A DNA stretch of 64,000 nucleotides from Desulfobacterales bacterium (GTDB lineage Bacteria; Desulfobacterota; Desulfobulbia; Desulfobulbales; JAGXFP01), in contig JAGXFP010000052.1 in the NCBI GenBank assembly GCA_024637225.1, positions 1 to 64,000 of the forward strand. Reading direction: 5' to 3'. Each line of letters starts with the position of its first letter. Within the stretch, counting starts at the first letter, position 1. The translations under genes and the position numbers were made by a program. Below the pieces are notes generated by a model. That model was given only the letters and a program-made list of their open reading frames with translations, ran no database searches and had not been told where the DNA came from. Shown in pieces: positions 8,377 through 17,273 of the stretch.

Positions 8377-10488
8377 TTGCATACCAATAATTTTGACATA
8401 ACCGCTTTCTGTGCGCAAATGGAAAGAATTTTGGGCGACCAGCACGGCCCCGCCCACCTGTTCTGGAAGGCTTTTTCTTTTTCGGTGGACGCTCACCAGG
8501 GTCAACTGCGTAAATCCGGCGAGGCCTATGTCAGTCATCCCTGCGAGGTCACCAGGATCCTGGTCGAGGAGCTTGGCGTCAAGGATCCCGAAACCCTCGC
8601 CGCTTCGGTTCTGCACGACACGGTCGAAGACGTCGCCGAGGTGACCAGCGAAGTGATCGGGGAGATGTTCGGTCCGGCGGTCGAGGCCATCGTCGACGGG
8701 GTCACCAAGATCGACGATTTCGAGGGGGACCGCCAGGCCTTTATAAAACAGGTCCACCGCAAGATTTTCTCCGGGGCCGCCTCCCGGATCGAAGTAATGA
8801 TGATCAAGCTGGCGGACCGGCTCCACAATCTGCGCACCATGGCCTCGATGCCCAAGCACAAGCAGCAGAAAATCGCCGATGAAACCCTGGATATCTACGC
8901 GCCGATGGCGGGGGTGATCGGCCTTTACAACCTTAAACGGGAACTCTACGATCTGGCCCTGTGTTACAAATTTCCGCGCCAGGCCCATAAACTCGAAAAC
9001 CGTCTCAGTCATTTCAAGGACCGTGAGGATATCCAGAAAATCATCGAGCAGCTCAGGGAAGAGTTCGAGAAATACTGGATCACCGCCCAGGTATCCCTGC
9101 GGGTCAAAGGGTTGTGGGCTTATTACGATCAAGCAACCCGCCAGCTCCAGAAGGAGATCGAGACCCCCTTGGAAATTCTGATCAAAGTCGATGACATCCA
9201 GTCCTGTTATCGGGCTCTGGGCATCGTCAATCAGAATTTTCCGCCGATCCCCAGGACCATCCGGGATTTTATCGCCAACCCCAAGGCGACCGGCTACCAG
9301 TGTATCCATACCCGGGCCAATATCCGCGGCGAAAAATTCCTCTTCAAATTCCGTACCGAGGAGATGATTAGCAGCGGCCGTTCCGGAATCATCGGGGAGT
9401 GGTCCGCCAACCGGCAGTTGCCCGGCGATTTTGCCAGGGAAATAAAGGAATTCTTCGATATCCTGGCCGCGGATGACGGCCTTTCCTATCGGGAGATGAT
9501 CGCCACTTCCGGAAAAAAAGAGATCTATACATACACCCCCAAGGGTGACGAGATCTGCCTGCCGATCAACAGCAATGTTCTCGACTTCGCCTTCAAGGTC
9601 CATACCGAAGTCGGTCATCGCTGTCTCCATGCCATAGTCGGCGGCCATAAACTTAAGCCGGAAGACAAACTTAAGGATGGCGACCGGGTCAAGATCATCA
9701 CCCGGGCCGACCCGGTTGATTTCGACCCGGAAATTCAGAACAAATGCCAGACCCCGAAAGCCCGTTCAGAGTTGAACAAAATGTTCAGGAACCGCCGTCA
9801 ACTTCTGGCCCGCAAGATCGGGCGCTCGATCCTTGAACAGGAATTGAAGAGGTACGGAATTCCGGTTGAATTGCTCGATAAAGAGGAGATGGGCTTCGTC
9901 TTCGAACAATGCGGAGTCGAAGAACTCGATGATTTCCTGCTCCATATCGGCGAGGGCAAACTATCCATTAAGGAGGCGGTCCAGGCCATTCGCGACATTC
10001 TTTATCGAAATCGGGAGATATTGGCGCCGCCGACCGGGACCTTAAACCGGATCTATCTGAAAAGCCTCGATCCGGCAGTCATCAAATTTTCCCAGTGCTG
10101 CCATCCGATCCCGGTGGACAAGGGGCTCCTCGGGCTTCTGAGCGAACGGGGCATTTCGATTCACGGTCAAAACTGCGCGCGCATCGCCGGCCTTAAACTG
10201 CAGCGGGAAGATGTAATAGAAGTGCGGTGGCGGGCCAAGGAGACCCGGGTCGAAAAACTACAGAGCCTGTTGTTCCTGCAGGTCCCGAATCGCAACCGTT
10301 TGCTGATGATGCTTGGGGTGGCTCCGGAGGAGATGACCATCTCGGAGATCATTCGCCTGACCCCGCGCAACAAGGCAAAATCGGCCTGGGAGGTGCGGTT
10401 CCGGGTCGAAACCCTCCAGGGCTTGAAAAACGCCCTGAACCATTTCAAGAAATCGGGGCTGGAATTTGAATTTGCCTTGGAGTATTGA
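8377..10488 (+). CDS. RelA/SpoT homologue, predicted (p)ppGpp hydrolase with degenerate synthetase
   Basis: 703 residues with the long-RSH layout: HD hydrolase (about 25-200), synthetase-like domain (about 230-350), TGS (about 385-445), a CCHPIP zinc-finger-like region (about 570-600) and C-terminal ACT. The hydrolase keeps HDTVED, the HP histidine and KLADRLHNLRT. In the synthetase part the key Asp of the usual DLxxxR block aligns with Thr (TPLEILIKV) and EIQIRT has become LFKFRT, so both catalytic carboxylates are missing although PKATGYQCIHT is recognisable. The start is TTG, supported by AAAGAGGG a few bases upstream. It probably lowers stringent-response alarmone; a separate synthetase elsewhere would be needed. 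It ends 6 bp from the convergent lipoprotein gene. Confidence 0.9.
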   Translation: MHTNNFDITAFCAQMERILGDQHGPAHLFWKAFSFSVDAHQGQLRKSGEAYVSHPCEVTRILVEELGVKDPETLAASVLHDTVEDVAEVTSEVIGEMFGPAVEAIVDGVTKIDDFEGDRQAFIKQVHRKIFSGAASRIEVMMIKLADRLHNLRTMASMPKHKQQKIADETLDIYAPMAGVIGLYNLKRELYDLALCYKFPRQAHKLENRLSHFKDREDIQKIIEQLREEFEKYWITAQVSLRVKGLWAYYDQATRQLQKEIETPLEILIKVDDIQSCYRALGIVNQNFPPIPRTIRDFIANPKATGYQCIHTRANIRGEKFLFKFRTEEMISSGRSGIIGEWSANRQLPGDFAREIKEFFDILAADDGLSYREMIATSGKKEIYTYTPKGDEICLPINSNVLDFAFKVHTEVGHRCLHAIVGGHKLKPEDKLKDGDRVKIITRADPVDFDPEIQNKCQTPKARSELNKMFRNRRQLLARKIGRSILEQELKRYGIPVELLDKEEMGFVFEQCGVEELDDFLLHIGEGKLSIKEAVQAIRDILYRNREILAPPTGTLNRIYLKSLDPAVIKFSQCCHPIPVDKGLLGLLSERGISIHGQNCARIAGLKLQREDVIEVRWRAKETRVEKLQSLLFLQVPNRNRLLMMLGVAPEEMTISEIIRLTPRNKAKSAWEVRFRVETLQGLKNALNHFKKSGLEFEFALEY

Positions 10489-10494
10489 ACCCGC

Positions 10495-13149
10495 TTATTC
10501 TCCCTGGTTGCCGATAACCACCAGCCGGTTCGGTTCTTCCACGGTAACCTGCAAATTGTCACCGCATAGGGTGTTGAGCCGGATTTCGACCGGGCCGTAA
10601 TAATCACCCAGCCCGAAGTGGGCGGTCAGACTGTCCTGGCTGCCGGTGCCCCGCCCGGCCGAGATTTCCCGAACCTTCCTTTGTCCGTCGTAATCGATCA
10701 GCACCTGACTCCCCACCCCGTAACGATTGCAGCGGGAGTCGTCAATTTTGAAGGCCAGCCAGTTGCCCCCGCCGCTTTCGTTATGCAGCAAACGCACGCC
10801 GTCGGAGCTGGCCACCAGAAGATCGAGGTAACCGTCGCCGTCGTAGTCGGCGGCCGCCGCGCCCCAGCCGTTCTCCACGCCGGCCCCGGCCAGCCAGGTC
10901 CGGTCGCTGAACCGGCCCCGGCCGTCGTTCAGGTAGAGATGCGACGACCGGTTCCGGTATACCGAGGTTATGTAGAGATCCAGATCGCCGTCGTTGTCGG
11001 CGTCGAAGAGGAGCGGGTCGGCGCTGGTTTCGTCGAAGGCGAGGCCCGATTCCGGGTAAAGGTCGGTAAAACTCAAGGTGCGGTCATCGCGGTTGATCAG
11101 GACCATGCTCCGGTCGGAAAACTCGATATAGCGGGGATGGGCCAGATTCGAAACAAAGAGGTCCAAAGCCAGGTCGCCGTTCAAATCGCCTGCGGCGCTG
11201 CCGATCGAGTGGCCGTAGGCGCCCTCCACTTCATGGCCCCGGACCCCGGCCGCTTCGGCCACGTCGCGCAAATTCCCCCCGCCCTCGTTGAACCAGAGGA
11301 AATTGGGGTCGAGCCGGTAATTGGCGACCACGATCTCCTGCCGGCCGTCGCCGTTCAGATCGGTCCAGAGGACCCCGCGGCCGCACATGTCCTCGTCACT
11401 GACCGCCCCGACCACAACGGTCACATCCCTGAAACCGCGCCCGCCTTGATTGACCAGCAAGCGGTCCCGACCGCACTGGCCCCGCATCACCCGGCCGTGT
11501 TCATAGTTGGCCAGATAGAGATCGAGATAACCGTCGTTATTCAGCTCGCCCCAGGCCGCCGCCTCCGGGTTTACAGGAAAGAGAGCCGCCGGCGCCGGCA
11601 GCTCGACCCTGGTGAAACCCTCCCCGGCCTCGTTATGGAGCAGGAAACTCCCCCCCCGGGCGGTAACGGCTATATCGAGGAAGCGGTCATTGTCGTAATC
11701 GCCCCAGACCCCTCCGGAGGCCGGGCCGAGGCCGGAGGGAATCAGCCGGTCACTTTCGACAAAGCCGGCCGCGCCCATATTGGTGAAAAGGCGGAGGCCG
11801 TCCAGAAGCAGGTCGTCGTCGCCGTCATTGTCGTAATCGCCCCAGGCCGCTCGGAGGGCCTTGACGCCATCAAGACCCAGCTCTCCGCTGACCTCGCGAA
11901 AGCTTACGCCGCTCTCCCTCCTCTGGAAATAGGCCAGGGGCTCGCCGCTGAAACCGTAATGATCGCGGAGCAGGTCGCTTAAGAGTCTTTCGGTCTCGGG
12001 CCGCACCGAACCCGCGCCCAGGGCCATCCGCAAAAAATTGACCGCCTGAGCGATTTGTCCCAGCCGGATGGAGCTCAGCCCCCGAAAGTGGTAGACCCCC
12101 GGCCAATCCCGGCGGTCACCAAGAACCTCGTCGAGGAGGACCGCCGCTTTGCCTGCCTCACCCACTCCCAGCCAAGCCCGGCCCAGGAGATAACGGTAAA
12201 AGGCACGTTTTTCCTCGACCTGCTCCTCCCAGAGGGCGGGACTGAAATGAGGGGGGCGGGTCGCCCGGTAATCTTCCAGGGCACGGAGGTTTTCCTTCAG
12301 GAGTTCGGCCGCGTAGGCATACCCGATTTCCTGTTCAAGCAGCCAGTGGGCCGCCGCGCCCCTGATCAATAAACTCTCGGGGCGGTTCTCTAAAAAGGTC
12401 CGGACCAGTTGGCGATGGTCAACCTCGCCGTCCCGGCTGGTCGATAAGCTGGCGAGGACCACCAGGGCGGCCTTGTCGGCCATTTTTTCTTGGGGGAAGT
12501 TATCGAGATAGCTTGCCGCCAGTTTCACCCTGATCTCGCTGCCGGGTGCGGTGGTAATGATTTCCGCAAAGAGGGAACCGGCGATGCTGCCGGCCAGGGA
12601 AGAGTCAACCTTCATTGCCGCCAGGCGCAGGAGGAGCCGCCGCCCCTTTTCCCGCTCTTGCAGATAATAGTAACCTTTATACAGGCTGTAGAGCAGTTCC
12701 GGCGACGGGGCGGGTTCGTCTAGAAAGCCGGCCAGCTCGCGCGCCACTTCCTCCCTGATCTCCGGCACCGCCCCGCCGATTTCCAGCCGGGCCCCCCAGC
12801 AGAACCCGAGGGCCTCGTAATTATCGGCCGGTGCGGCGCCAATCTCCGCGCAAGCCGCCAGGGTTTCGGCAAAGCGGTTCATGTGGAACAGGGCTCTGGC
12901 CCGGCCGTAAACCGGCTCAATTCGGCCGGGCGCCATGGTCCAGGCCTCGGTGAACTCGGCCAGGGCCGCGCGATGCTGCCTTTTATTGAGGAGCTGCCAG
13001 GCCCGACTCAGCCGGCTTTGATAATCGCTATCGGCGCTAGGAGAATCCCCGGAGGTCTTCAGGGTCGCGCAGGAGAGCAGGAGCAAGGATAAAAAGAGTC
13101 CTGCAACCAGATGGAAGGGGACGATATTTTTCCGCAAGGGGTTGATCAT
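10495..13149 (-). CDS. Lipoprotein with TPR region and FG-GAP/VCBS repeats, ASPIC/UnbV end
   Basis: 884 residues. The N-terminus is a lipoprotein signal (LLLLSC, Cys27 as lipidation site). Residues about 40-400 are helical TPR-like repeats. Residues about 420-800 carry at least seven Asp-rich calcium-binding FG-GAP/VCBS blades, for example DYDNDGDDDLLLDG, DLNGDGRQEIVV and DYDGDGYLDLLVAS, forming a likely beta-propeller. The C-terminus matches the ASPIC/UnbV (CRTAC1-like) domain (GVGSQVLIDYDG). The protein is probably anchored on the outer side of a membrane and binds other proteins or polysaccharide. The upstream polyferredoxin is in the same direction with a 116 bp gap, so co-transcription is possible. 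The function is not known. Confidence 0.88.
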   Translation of the reverse strand: MINPLRKNIVPFHLVAGLFLSLLLLSCATLKTSGDSPSADSDYQSRLSRAWQLLNKRQHRAALAEFTEAWTMAPGRIEPVYGRARALFHMNRFAETLAACAEIGAAPADNYEALGFCWGARLEIGGAVPEIREEVARELAGFLDEPAPSPELLYSLYKGYYYLQEREKGRRLLLRLAAMKVDSSLAGSIAGSLFAEIITTAPGSEIRVKLAASYLDNFPQEKMADKAALVVLASLSTSRDGEVDHRQLVRTFLENRPESLLIRGAAAHWLLEQEIGYAYAAELLKENLRALEDYRATRPPHFSPALWEEQVEEKRAFYRYLLGRAWLGVGEAGKAAVLLDEVLGDRRDWPGVYHFRGLSSIRLGQIAQAVNFLRMALGAGSVRPETERLLSDLLRDHYGFSGEPLAYFQRRESGVSFREVSGELGLDGVKALRAAWGDYDNDGDDDLLLDGLRLFTNMGAAGFVESDRLIPSGLGPASGGVWGDYDNDRFLDIAVTARGGSFLLHNEAGEGFTRVELPAPAALFPVNPEAAAWGELNNDGYLDLYLANYEHGRVMRGQCGRDRLLVNQGGRGFRDVTVVVGAVSDEDMCGRGVLWTDLNGDGRQEIVVANYRLDPNFLWFNEGGGNLRDVAEAAGVRGHEVEGAYGHSIGSAAGDLNGDLALDLFVSNLAHPRYIEFSDRSMVLINRDDRTLSFTDLYPESGLAFDETSADPLLFDADNDGDLDLYITSVYRNRSSHLYLNDGRGRFSDRTWLAGAGVENGWGAAAADYDGDGYLDLLVASSDGVRLLHNESGGGNWLAFKIDDSRCNRYGVGSQVLIDYDGQRKVREISAGRGTGSQDSLTAHFGLGDYYGPVEIRLNTLCGDNLQVTVEEPNRLVVIGNQGE

Positions 13150-13265
13150 TTTGCCAAATCCGTTCGTGTCAGATTAATACGTTTTCCGATTAGAAGGGTA
13201 CCATGGCCGGCCGCAATATTTGCGAATAATCGCAAACCGAATAATCGCAAACCATTGATAAGCTT

Positions 13266-14288
13266 TCAGGGATGTTCCAGAAATCTGCTCTTCTGGTAGT
13301 GGTTTTTCAAGAGATCCAAAGGGACCTCTGAATGCCAGTGGCCGCTCCACTGCGCCCAGCCCCAGAGGAGAAAGAAGAGCGCCAATACCCCGAGGGGCAG
13401 GGTCAAGGTCGGCAAACGTTTCCTGCCGTAAGCCGATACGGTGAGGCAGTCATCGACCGGGCAGGCCGAGACGCATTCCAGACAGCCCAGGCATTCGGGG
13501 CTGTTGACCGATTCCTTGGCGGCCACCCGGATCGCACCGGGGCAGACCTTCTCGCACTTATGACAATCGATGCAAAGCTCTTTATCCCGCCGGATCCGGG
13601 TGGGGCCGGCCAGGGCGAGGAGGCCGAGCAGAGCTCCGTAGGGGCAGAGATAGCGGCACCAGAAATTTCTCGAAATAAAGGAGATCGCCACCAGAAAGCC
13701 CATCACCCAGAGGGTCAGGCGGCCCGGCTCGATAAAGAAGAGCAGCATCTTGGCGTCGACCACCAGGTTGTAAGGGGTGCGATTGAAAGCCTCGATGGCG
13801 GCCAGATCCATTTTCAGAACGATCAGGTAGACGAAAAAGCCGAGGAGCAGGTATTTAAGGGAGAGCAGCGGCCAGTCCAGCCATTTCGGGGCGCGGCGGA
13901 TGGTTTTCATCTTCAGGCCCAGCCTTTCGACCAGATTCGAGGTGAAGCCGACCGGGCAGATCCAGCCGCAGAGCCCCTTGCGGAAAAAGAGGCCGATCAG
14001 GATAGCGGCGATAAAGATGGTCAGTCCGGCCGGGTGGATCGGATCGTAGACCCCGGTCAGGACCAGGCGCTTCAGGCTGACCAGGGCGCTGATCGGCAGA
14101 AAGGCCTCGACCGAAGGGGGCCGGGCCACATAGCTCTCGGATCCACCCAGCGCCCAGCGGTAAAACAGGTAAAACAGATAACCGCAGTAGAGGCAGAAGA
14201 GGGCGAAGGCGGCCTGGACCGCGAACCGGAGGTGGTGCAAATTTTTCCGCCGCCGTAAAAGGGCTGGGATATGTTTTAGAGAAAGCAT
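13266..14288 (-). CDS. Membrane-bound 4Fe-4S polyferredoxin (NapH/NosR/CcoG-like)
   Basis: 340 residues with about five or six membrane segments. Two CxxxCP motifs (CGWICP at 107-112 and CRYLCP at 211-216) are typical of the NapH/NosR family. A soluble loop holds two 4Fe-4S ferredoxin motifs: Cys 239/242/245/249 and Cys 266/269/272/276. Such proteins pass electrons between the quinone pool or cytoplasm and periplasmic partners. No nap, nos or cco gene is nearby; the only same-strand neighbour is the FG-GAP lipoprotein, so the partner is unknown. Confidence 0.88.
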   Translation of the reverse strand: MLSLKHIPALLRRRKNLHHLRFAVQAAFALFCLYCGYLFYLFYRWALGGSESYVARPPSVEAFLPISALVSLKRLVLTGVYDPIHPAGLTIFIAAILIGLFFRKGLCGWICPVGFTSNLVERLGLKMKTIRRAPKWLDWPLLSLKYLLLGFFVYLIVLKMDLAAIEAFNRTPYNLVVDAKMLLFFIEPGRLTLWVMGFLVAISFISRNFWCRYLCPYGALLGLLALAGPTRIRRDKELCIDCHKCEKVCPGAIRVAAKESVNSPECLGCLECVSACPVDDCLTVSAYGRKRLPTLTLPLGVLALFFLLWGWAQWSGHWHSEVPLDLLKNHYQKSRFLEHP

Positions 14289-14850
14289 CGGATCTCCCTG
14301 AAGATTTTGTTCATAATAGCCGAATTATGCCGGCGTCGCATTATGGCTTCGACAAGCTCGGTACGAACCTTAAATCAACTCATCCTGAGCCTGATGAAGG
14401 GGTGTTTGACTATTTGCGAGATCGATTATAAGAGGAACGAAAAAAATGAACCTTGACATAAGTCATGATGACCTCGCAAAACCCGATTTGCTTTCTTTGC
14501 GAGAAGCGCGCTGCTCCGAAGCAAGCGAGTATTTTCAACTAGTTACATGCTTCCGGATTGCCATAATGTCATTTCGACCAACGGGAGAAATCTTTATAGT
14601 TCCAATGGGTTTAAAGAACAAGATTTCTCACATACGTTCGAAATGACAGCTTTTTGCGAATTAATCAACTTTGATAAATTCGCAAAAAGTCAAAACCCCC
14701 TTCGTTCGACAAGCACGGGAAGAACGGCGCAACTTGTTGAAGTAATCGAGAATAAGTGGTAATAAGGTCGTTCAATTGTCTATTTGGGAGCGGCTGCATT
14801 TCCCCCGCTACCGCCCGAAAAACATCCTTAATTATACACAGGAGTGAAAA
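14289..14850. other. Intergenic region of repeats between polyferredoxin and iorA
   Basis: No credible gene. It holds a CTCGGTACGAAC...CATCCTGAGC...TGATGAAGG repeat (14347-14401), a GTCATTTCGACC...GGTTCGAAATGAC-type repeat (14569-14647, related copy at 35016-35152) and a hairpin CTTTTTGCGAATT / AATTCGCAAAAAG (14650-14689). The last 80 bp should hold the iorA promoter. ACAGGAG at 14840-14846 is the ribosome site for the GTG start. Confidence 0.7.
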
Positions 14851-16668
14851 GTGACGAAACCAGCCACATCACTTGAAAATCTCTGGCTTTCCGGCAACGA
14901 GGCCCTGGCCATGGGCGCCAAAGAGGCGGCGGTCACCGTCGCCTCGGGCTATCCCGGCACCCCCTCCACCGAAATTCTGGAAAACCTGAGCCGTTATGAA
15001 GGGGTATACACCGAGTGGGCCCCCAACGAGAAGGTCGGCCTGGAAGTGGCGATCGGCGCCTCCTTCGCCGGGGCCAGGGCGCTGGCCACTATGAAGCATG
15101 TCGGCCTGAACGTGGCGGCCGATCCGCTCTTTACCGCTTCCTATACCGGAGTGCGGGGCGGGCTGGTCATCGTCGTCGCCGACGACCCGAGCATGCACAG
15201 CTCCCAGAACGAGCAGGACAGCAGGAACTATGCCGATGCCGCCAAACTGCCGATGCTCGAACCCTCCGATCCGGGCGAGGCCAAGGAGTTTCTGAAGATT
15301 GCCTACGACATCAGCGAGGAGTTCGATACCCCGGTCCTCCTGAAAAGCTGCACCCGGGTGGCCCACGTCAAGGGCATTGTCGTCCCCGGCGAAATCGCGG
15401 TATCCAAAGTAAAAATCGGCATCGAAAAAGCCCCGGCCAAGTTCGTCATGCTGCCGGGCAACGCCAGACAGCGGCGGCTGGCCGTGGCCGCACGCCAGGA
15501 CAGGCTGGGCGAATTCGCCGAGACCTTTGCCGAAAACAAAATCGAGTGGGGCGACAAAAAACGCGGCTTCATCACCGCCGGCGTCTCCTACCTGTACGTC
15601 AAGGAGGCCTTTCCCGAGGCCTCGGTCCTCAAACTCGGCCTGGTCAATCCCCTGCCGGAAAAGATGATCAGGGAGCTGGCCGATGGCGTCGAGGAGCTGA
15701 TCGTCGTCGAGGAACTCGATCCCTATCTCGAAACCCGGATCAAGGCGATGGGTATCGATTGCCGCGGCAAGGAGCTGATCCCGGCCATCGGCGAGCTCAG
15801 TACCGCCGTGGTCCGGAAAGCGGTGAGCGGCGAGGCCGGCCCGGTGGAATTCGCCCCGGTCGAGCTGATCCCCCGGCCGCCCAATATGTGCGCCGGCTGC
15901 CCGCACCGGGGGTTGTTTTACAACCTGAACCGCCTCAAGGTCTTCGTCTCCGGCGATATCGGCTGCTATACCCTGGGCTTTCTGCCGCCCCTTTCGGCCA
16001 TGGACTCCTGCGTCTGCATGGGGGCGAGCATCGGCATCGCTCACGGGATGAGCAAGGCCTTGGGCGAGGCGGGCAAGGGCAAGGTGGTGTCGGTGATCGG
16101 CGATTCGACCTTCATCCATTCCGGCCTGAACAGCCTGATCAACACGGTATACAACAAGGATAACGCAACGATAATCATTCTCGACAACCGGATCACCGCG
16201 ATGACCGGCCATCAGCCGAACCCCGCTTCCGGCTCGACCCTGATGGGGGAGCCAGCCAACTCGATCGACTTCGAGGAACTCTGCCGGGCGGTAGGGGTAA
16301 AACATGTCCGCACCGTCAATCCCCACGAGATCGAGGAGATCTACAAAGTCTTGAAGGAAGAAATCGACCGGGACGAGGTTTCGGTGGTGATCACCCGATT
16401 CCCCTGCGTCCTGGTCCCCGAGGAGAAAAAGAGGGTCAAATATCCCTTCTTTACCGACACCGATGAGTGTACCGGCTGTACCGCCTGTCTCAAGTTGGGC
16501 TGCCCGGCCATCCAGTGGGAGCCCCTGACCCCGGAGGAGGCCGAGGCCCAGGGGAGGAAAAAATCCCAGAAGGGCGTGGCGCGAATCGATGAAGTGACCT
16601 GTGTCGGCTGCGGCCAGTGCCTGCCGCTCTGCAAGTTCGAGGCGATCAACAAAGGGGAGGAGAAATAA
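14851..16668 (+). CDS. iorA: Indolepyruvate:ferredoxin oxidoreductase, alpha subunit
   Basis: 605 residues, usual for IorA. The enzyme decarboxylates aryl pyruvates (indole-, phenyl-, hydroxyphenylpyruvate) to aryl-acetyl-CoA, reducing ferredoxin, and needs TPP. The N-terminal pyrimidine-binding domain begins near GNEALAMGAKEA; the TPP domain carries GDIGCYTLG and GDSTFIHSGLNSL. The C-terminus holds two 4Fe-4S motifs, CTGCTACLKLGCP and CVGCGQCLPLC. The start is GTG with ACAGGAG in place. The stop overlaps iorB by 1 bp (TAATG), so the subunits are co-translated. The downstream paaK and liv genes fit aromatic amino acid oxidation. Confidence 0.96.
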   Translation: MTKPATSLENLWLSGNEALAMGAKEAAVTVASGYPGTPSTEILENLSRYEGVYTEWAPNEKVGLEVAIGASFAGARALATMKHVGLNVAADPLFTASYTGVRGGLVIVVADDPSMHSSQNEQDSRNYADAAKLPMLEPSDPGEAKEFLKIAYDISEEFDTPVLLKSCTRVAHVKGIVVPGEIAVSKVKIGIEKAPAKFVMLPGNARQRRLAVAARQDRLGEFAETFAENKIEWGDKKRGFITAGVSYLYVKEAFPEASVLKLGLVNPLPEKMIRELADGVEELIVVEELDPYLETRIKAMGIDCRGKELIPAIGELSTAVVRKAVSGEAGPVEFAPVELIPRPPNMCAGCPHRGLFYNLNRLKVFVSGDIGCYTLGFLPPLSAMDSCVCMGASIGIAHGMSKALGEAGKGKVVSVIGDSTFIHSGLNSLINTVYNKDNATIIILDNRITAMTGHQPNPASGSTLMGEPANSIDFEELCRAVGVKHVRTVNPHEIEEIYKVLKEEIDRDEVSVVITRFPCVLVPEEKKRVKYPFFTDTDECTGCTACLKLGCPAIQWEPLTPEEAEAQGRKKSQKGVARIDEVTCVGCGQCLPLCKFEAINKGEEK

Positions 16669-17252
16669 TGGAGAGCAGCGGTAATATCCTTTTCTGCGGA
16701 GTCGGCGGCCAGGGCATCCTCCTGGCCAGCGAGTTAACCGCTTACGCCCTCCTGGCCTCCGGGATGGACGCCAAAAAAAGCGAAGTGCACGGCATGGCCC
16801 AGCGGGGCGGCTCGGTGGAGGCCCATCTCCGCTATGGCAAGAAGGTCTATTCCCCCCTGATCGAACCGGGTACCGCCGACCTGCTACTCGCCTTCGAGAT
16901 CATGGAGGCCCTGCGCTATCTGCCCTATCTGCACAAGGGCAGCAAAGTGATCGTCAACACCCAGCGGATCCTGCCGCCGGCAGTGGCAACCGGCAAGGCC
17001 GCCTATCCGGAAAATATTTTGGAAGAGCTGAGCGAACGCGGCCTCGAGGTGATCCCGGTCAACGGCTACGGGATCGCCAAACAGGCCGGCAACGTCAAGG
17101 CCGCCAACGTCGCCCTGGTCGGAGCCCTGTCCAGCCTCTTGCCGATTCCCCAGGAGACCTTTATTGAAGTGATCAAGGAACGGGTGCCGGCCCGCTTTCT
17201 GGAGGTCAACCTCACCGTCTTCCGGGAAGGCAGAAAGGCCGGCCGGGCCTGA
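16668..17252 (+). CDS. iorB: Indolepyruvate:ferredoxin oxidoreductase, beta subunit
   Basis: 194 residues, the gamma/beta-type 2-oxoacid oxidoreductase subunit that completes IorAB. The N-terminus NILFCGVGGQGILLASEL is the family signature, followed by EVHGMAQRGGSVEAHLR. The start at 16668 overlaps the iorA stop; a longer frame from 16617 lies inside iorA's ferredoxin motif and is rejected. paaK follows 21 bp later, so one transcript is likely. Confidence 0.96.
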   Translation: MESSGNILFCGVGGQGILLASELTAYALLASGMDAKKSEVHGMAQRGGSVEAHLRYGKKVYSPLIEPGTADLLLAFEIMEALRYLPYLHKGSKVIVNTQRILPPAVATGKAAYPENILEELSERGLEVIPVNGYGIAKQAGNVKAANVALVGALSSLLPIPQETFIEVIKERVPARFLEVNLTVFREGRKAGRA

Positions 17253-17273
17253 TATCAAGCAAGGAGCCATAAA

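Noticed and set aside
14446-14762. Two short plus-strand frames in the iorA upstream gap
   Set aside because: They consist largely of dispersed repeat sequence and hairpins, with no protein-like composition.
14869-16326. 485-codon minus-strand frame opposite iorA (and similar long antisense frames opposite paaK, livK, rnr and the FG-GAP gene)
   Set aside because: These are GC-rich antisense shadows of confidently identified genes, with His/Asp/Gly-rich products lacking domains.
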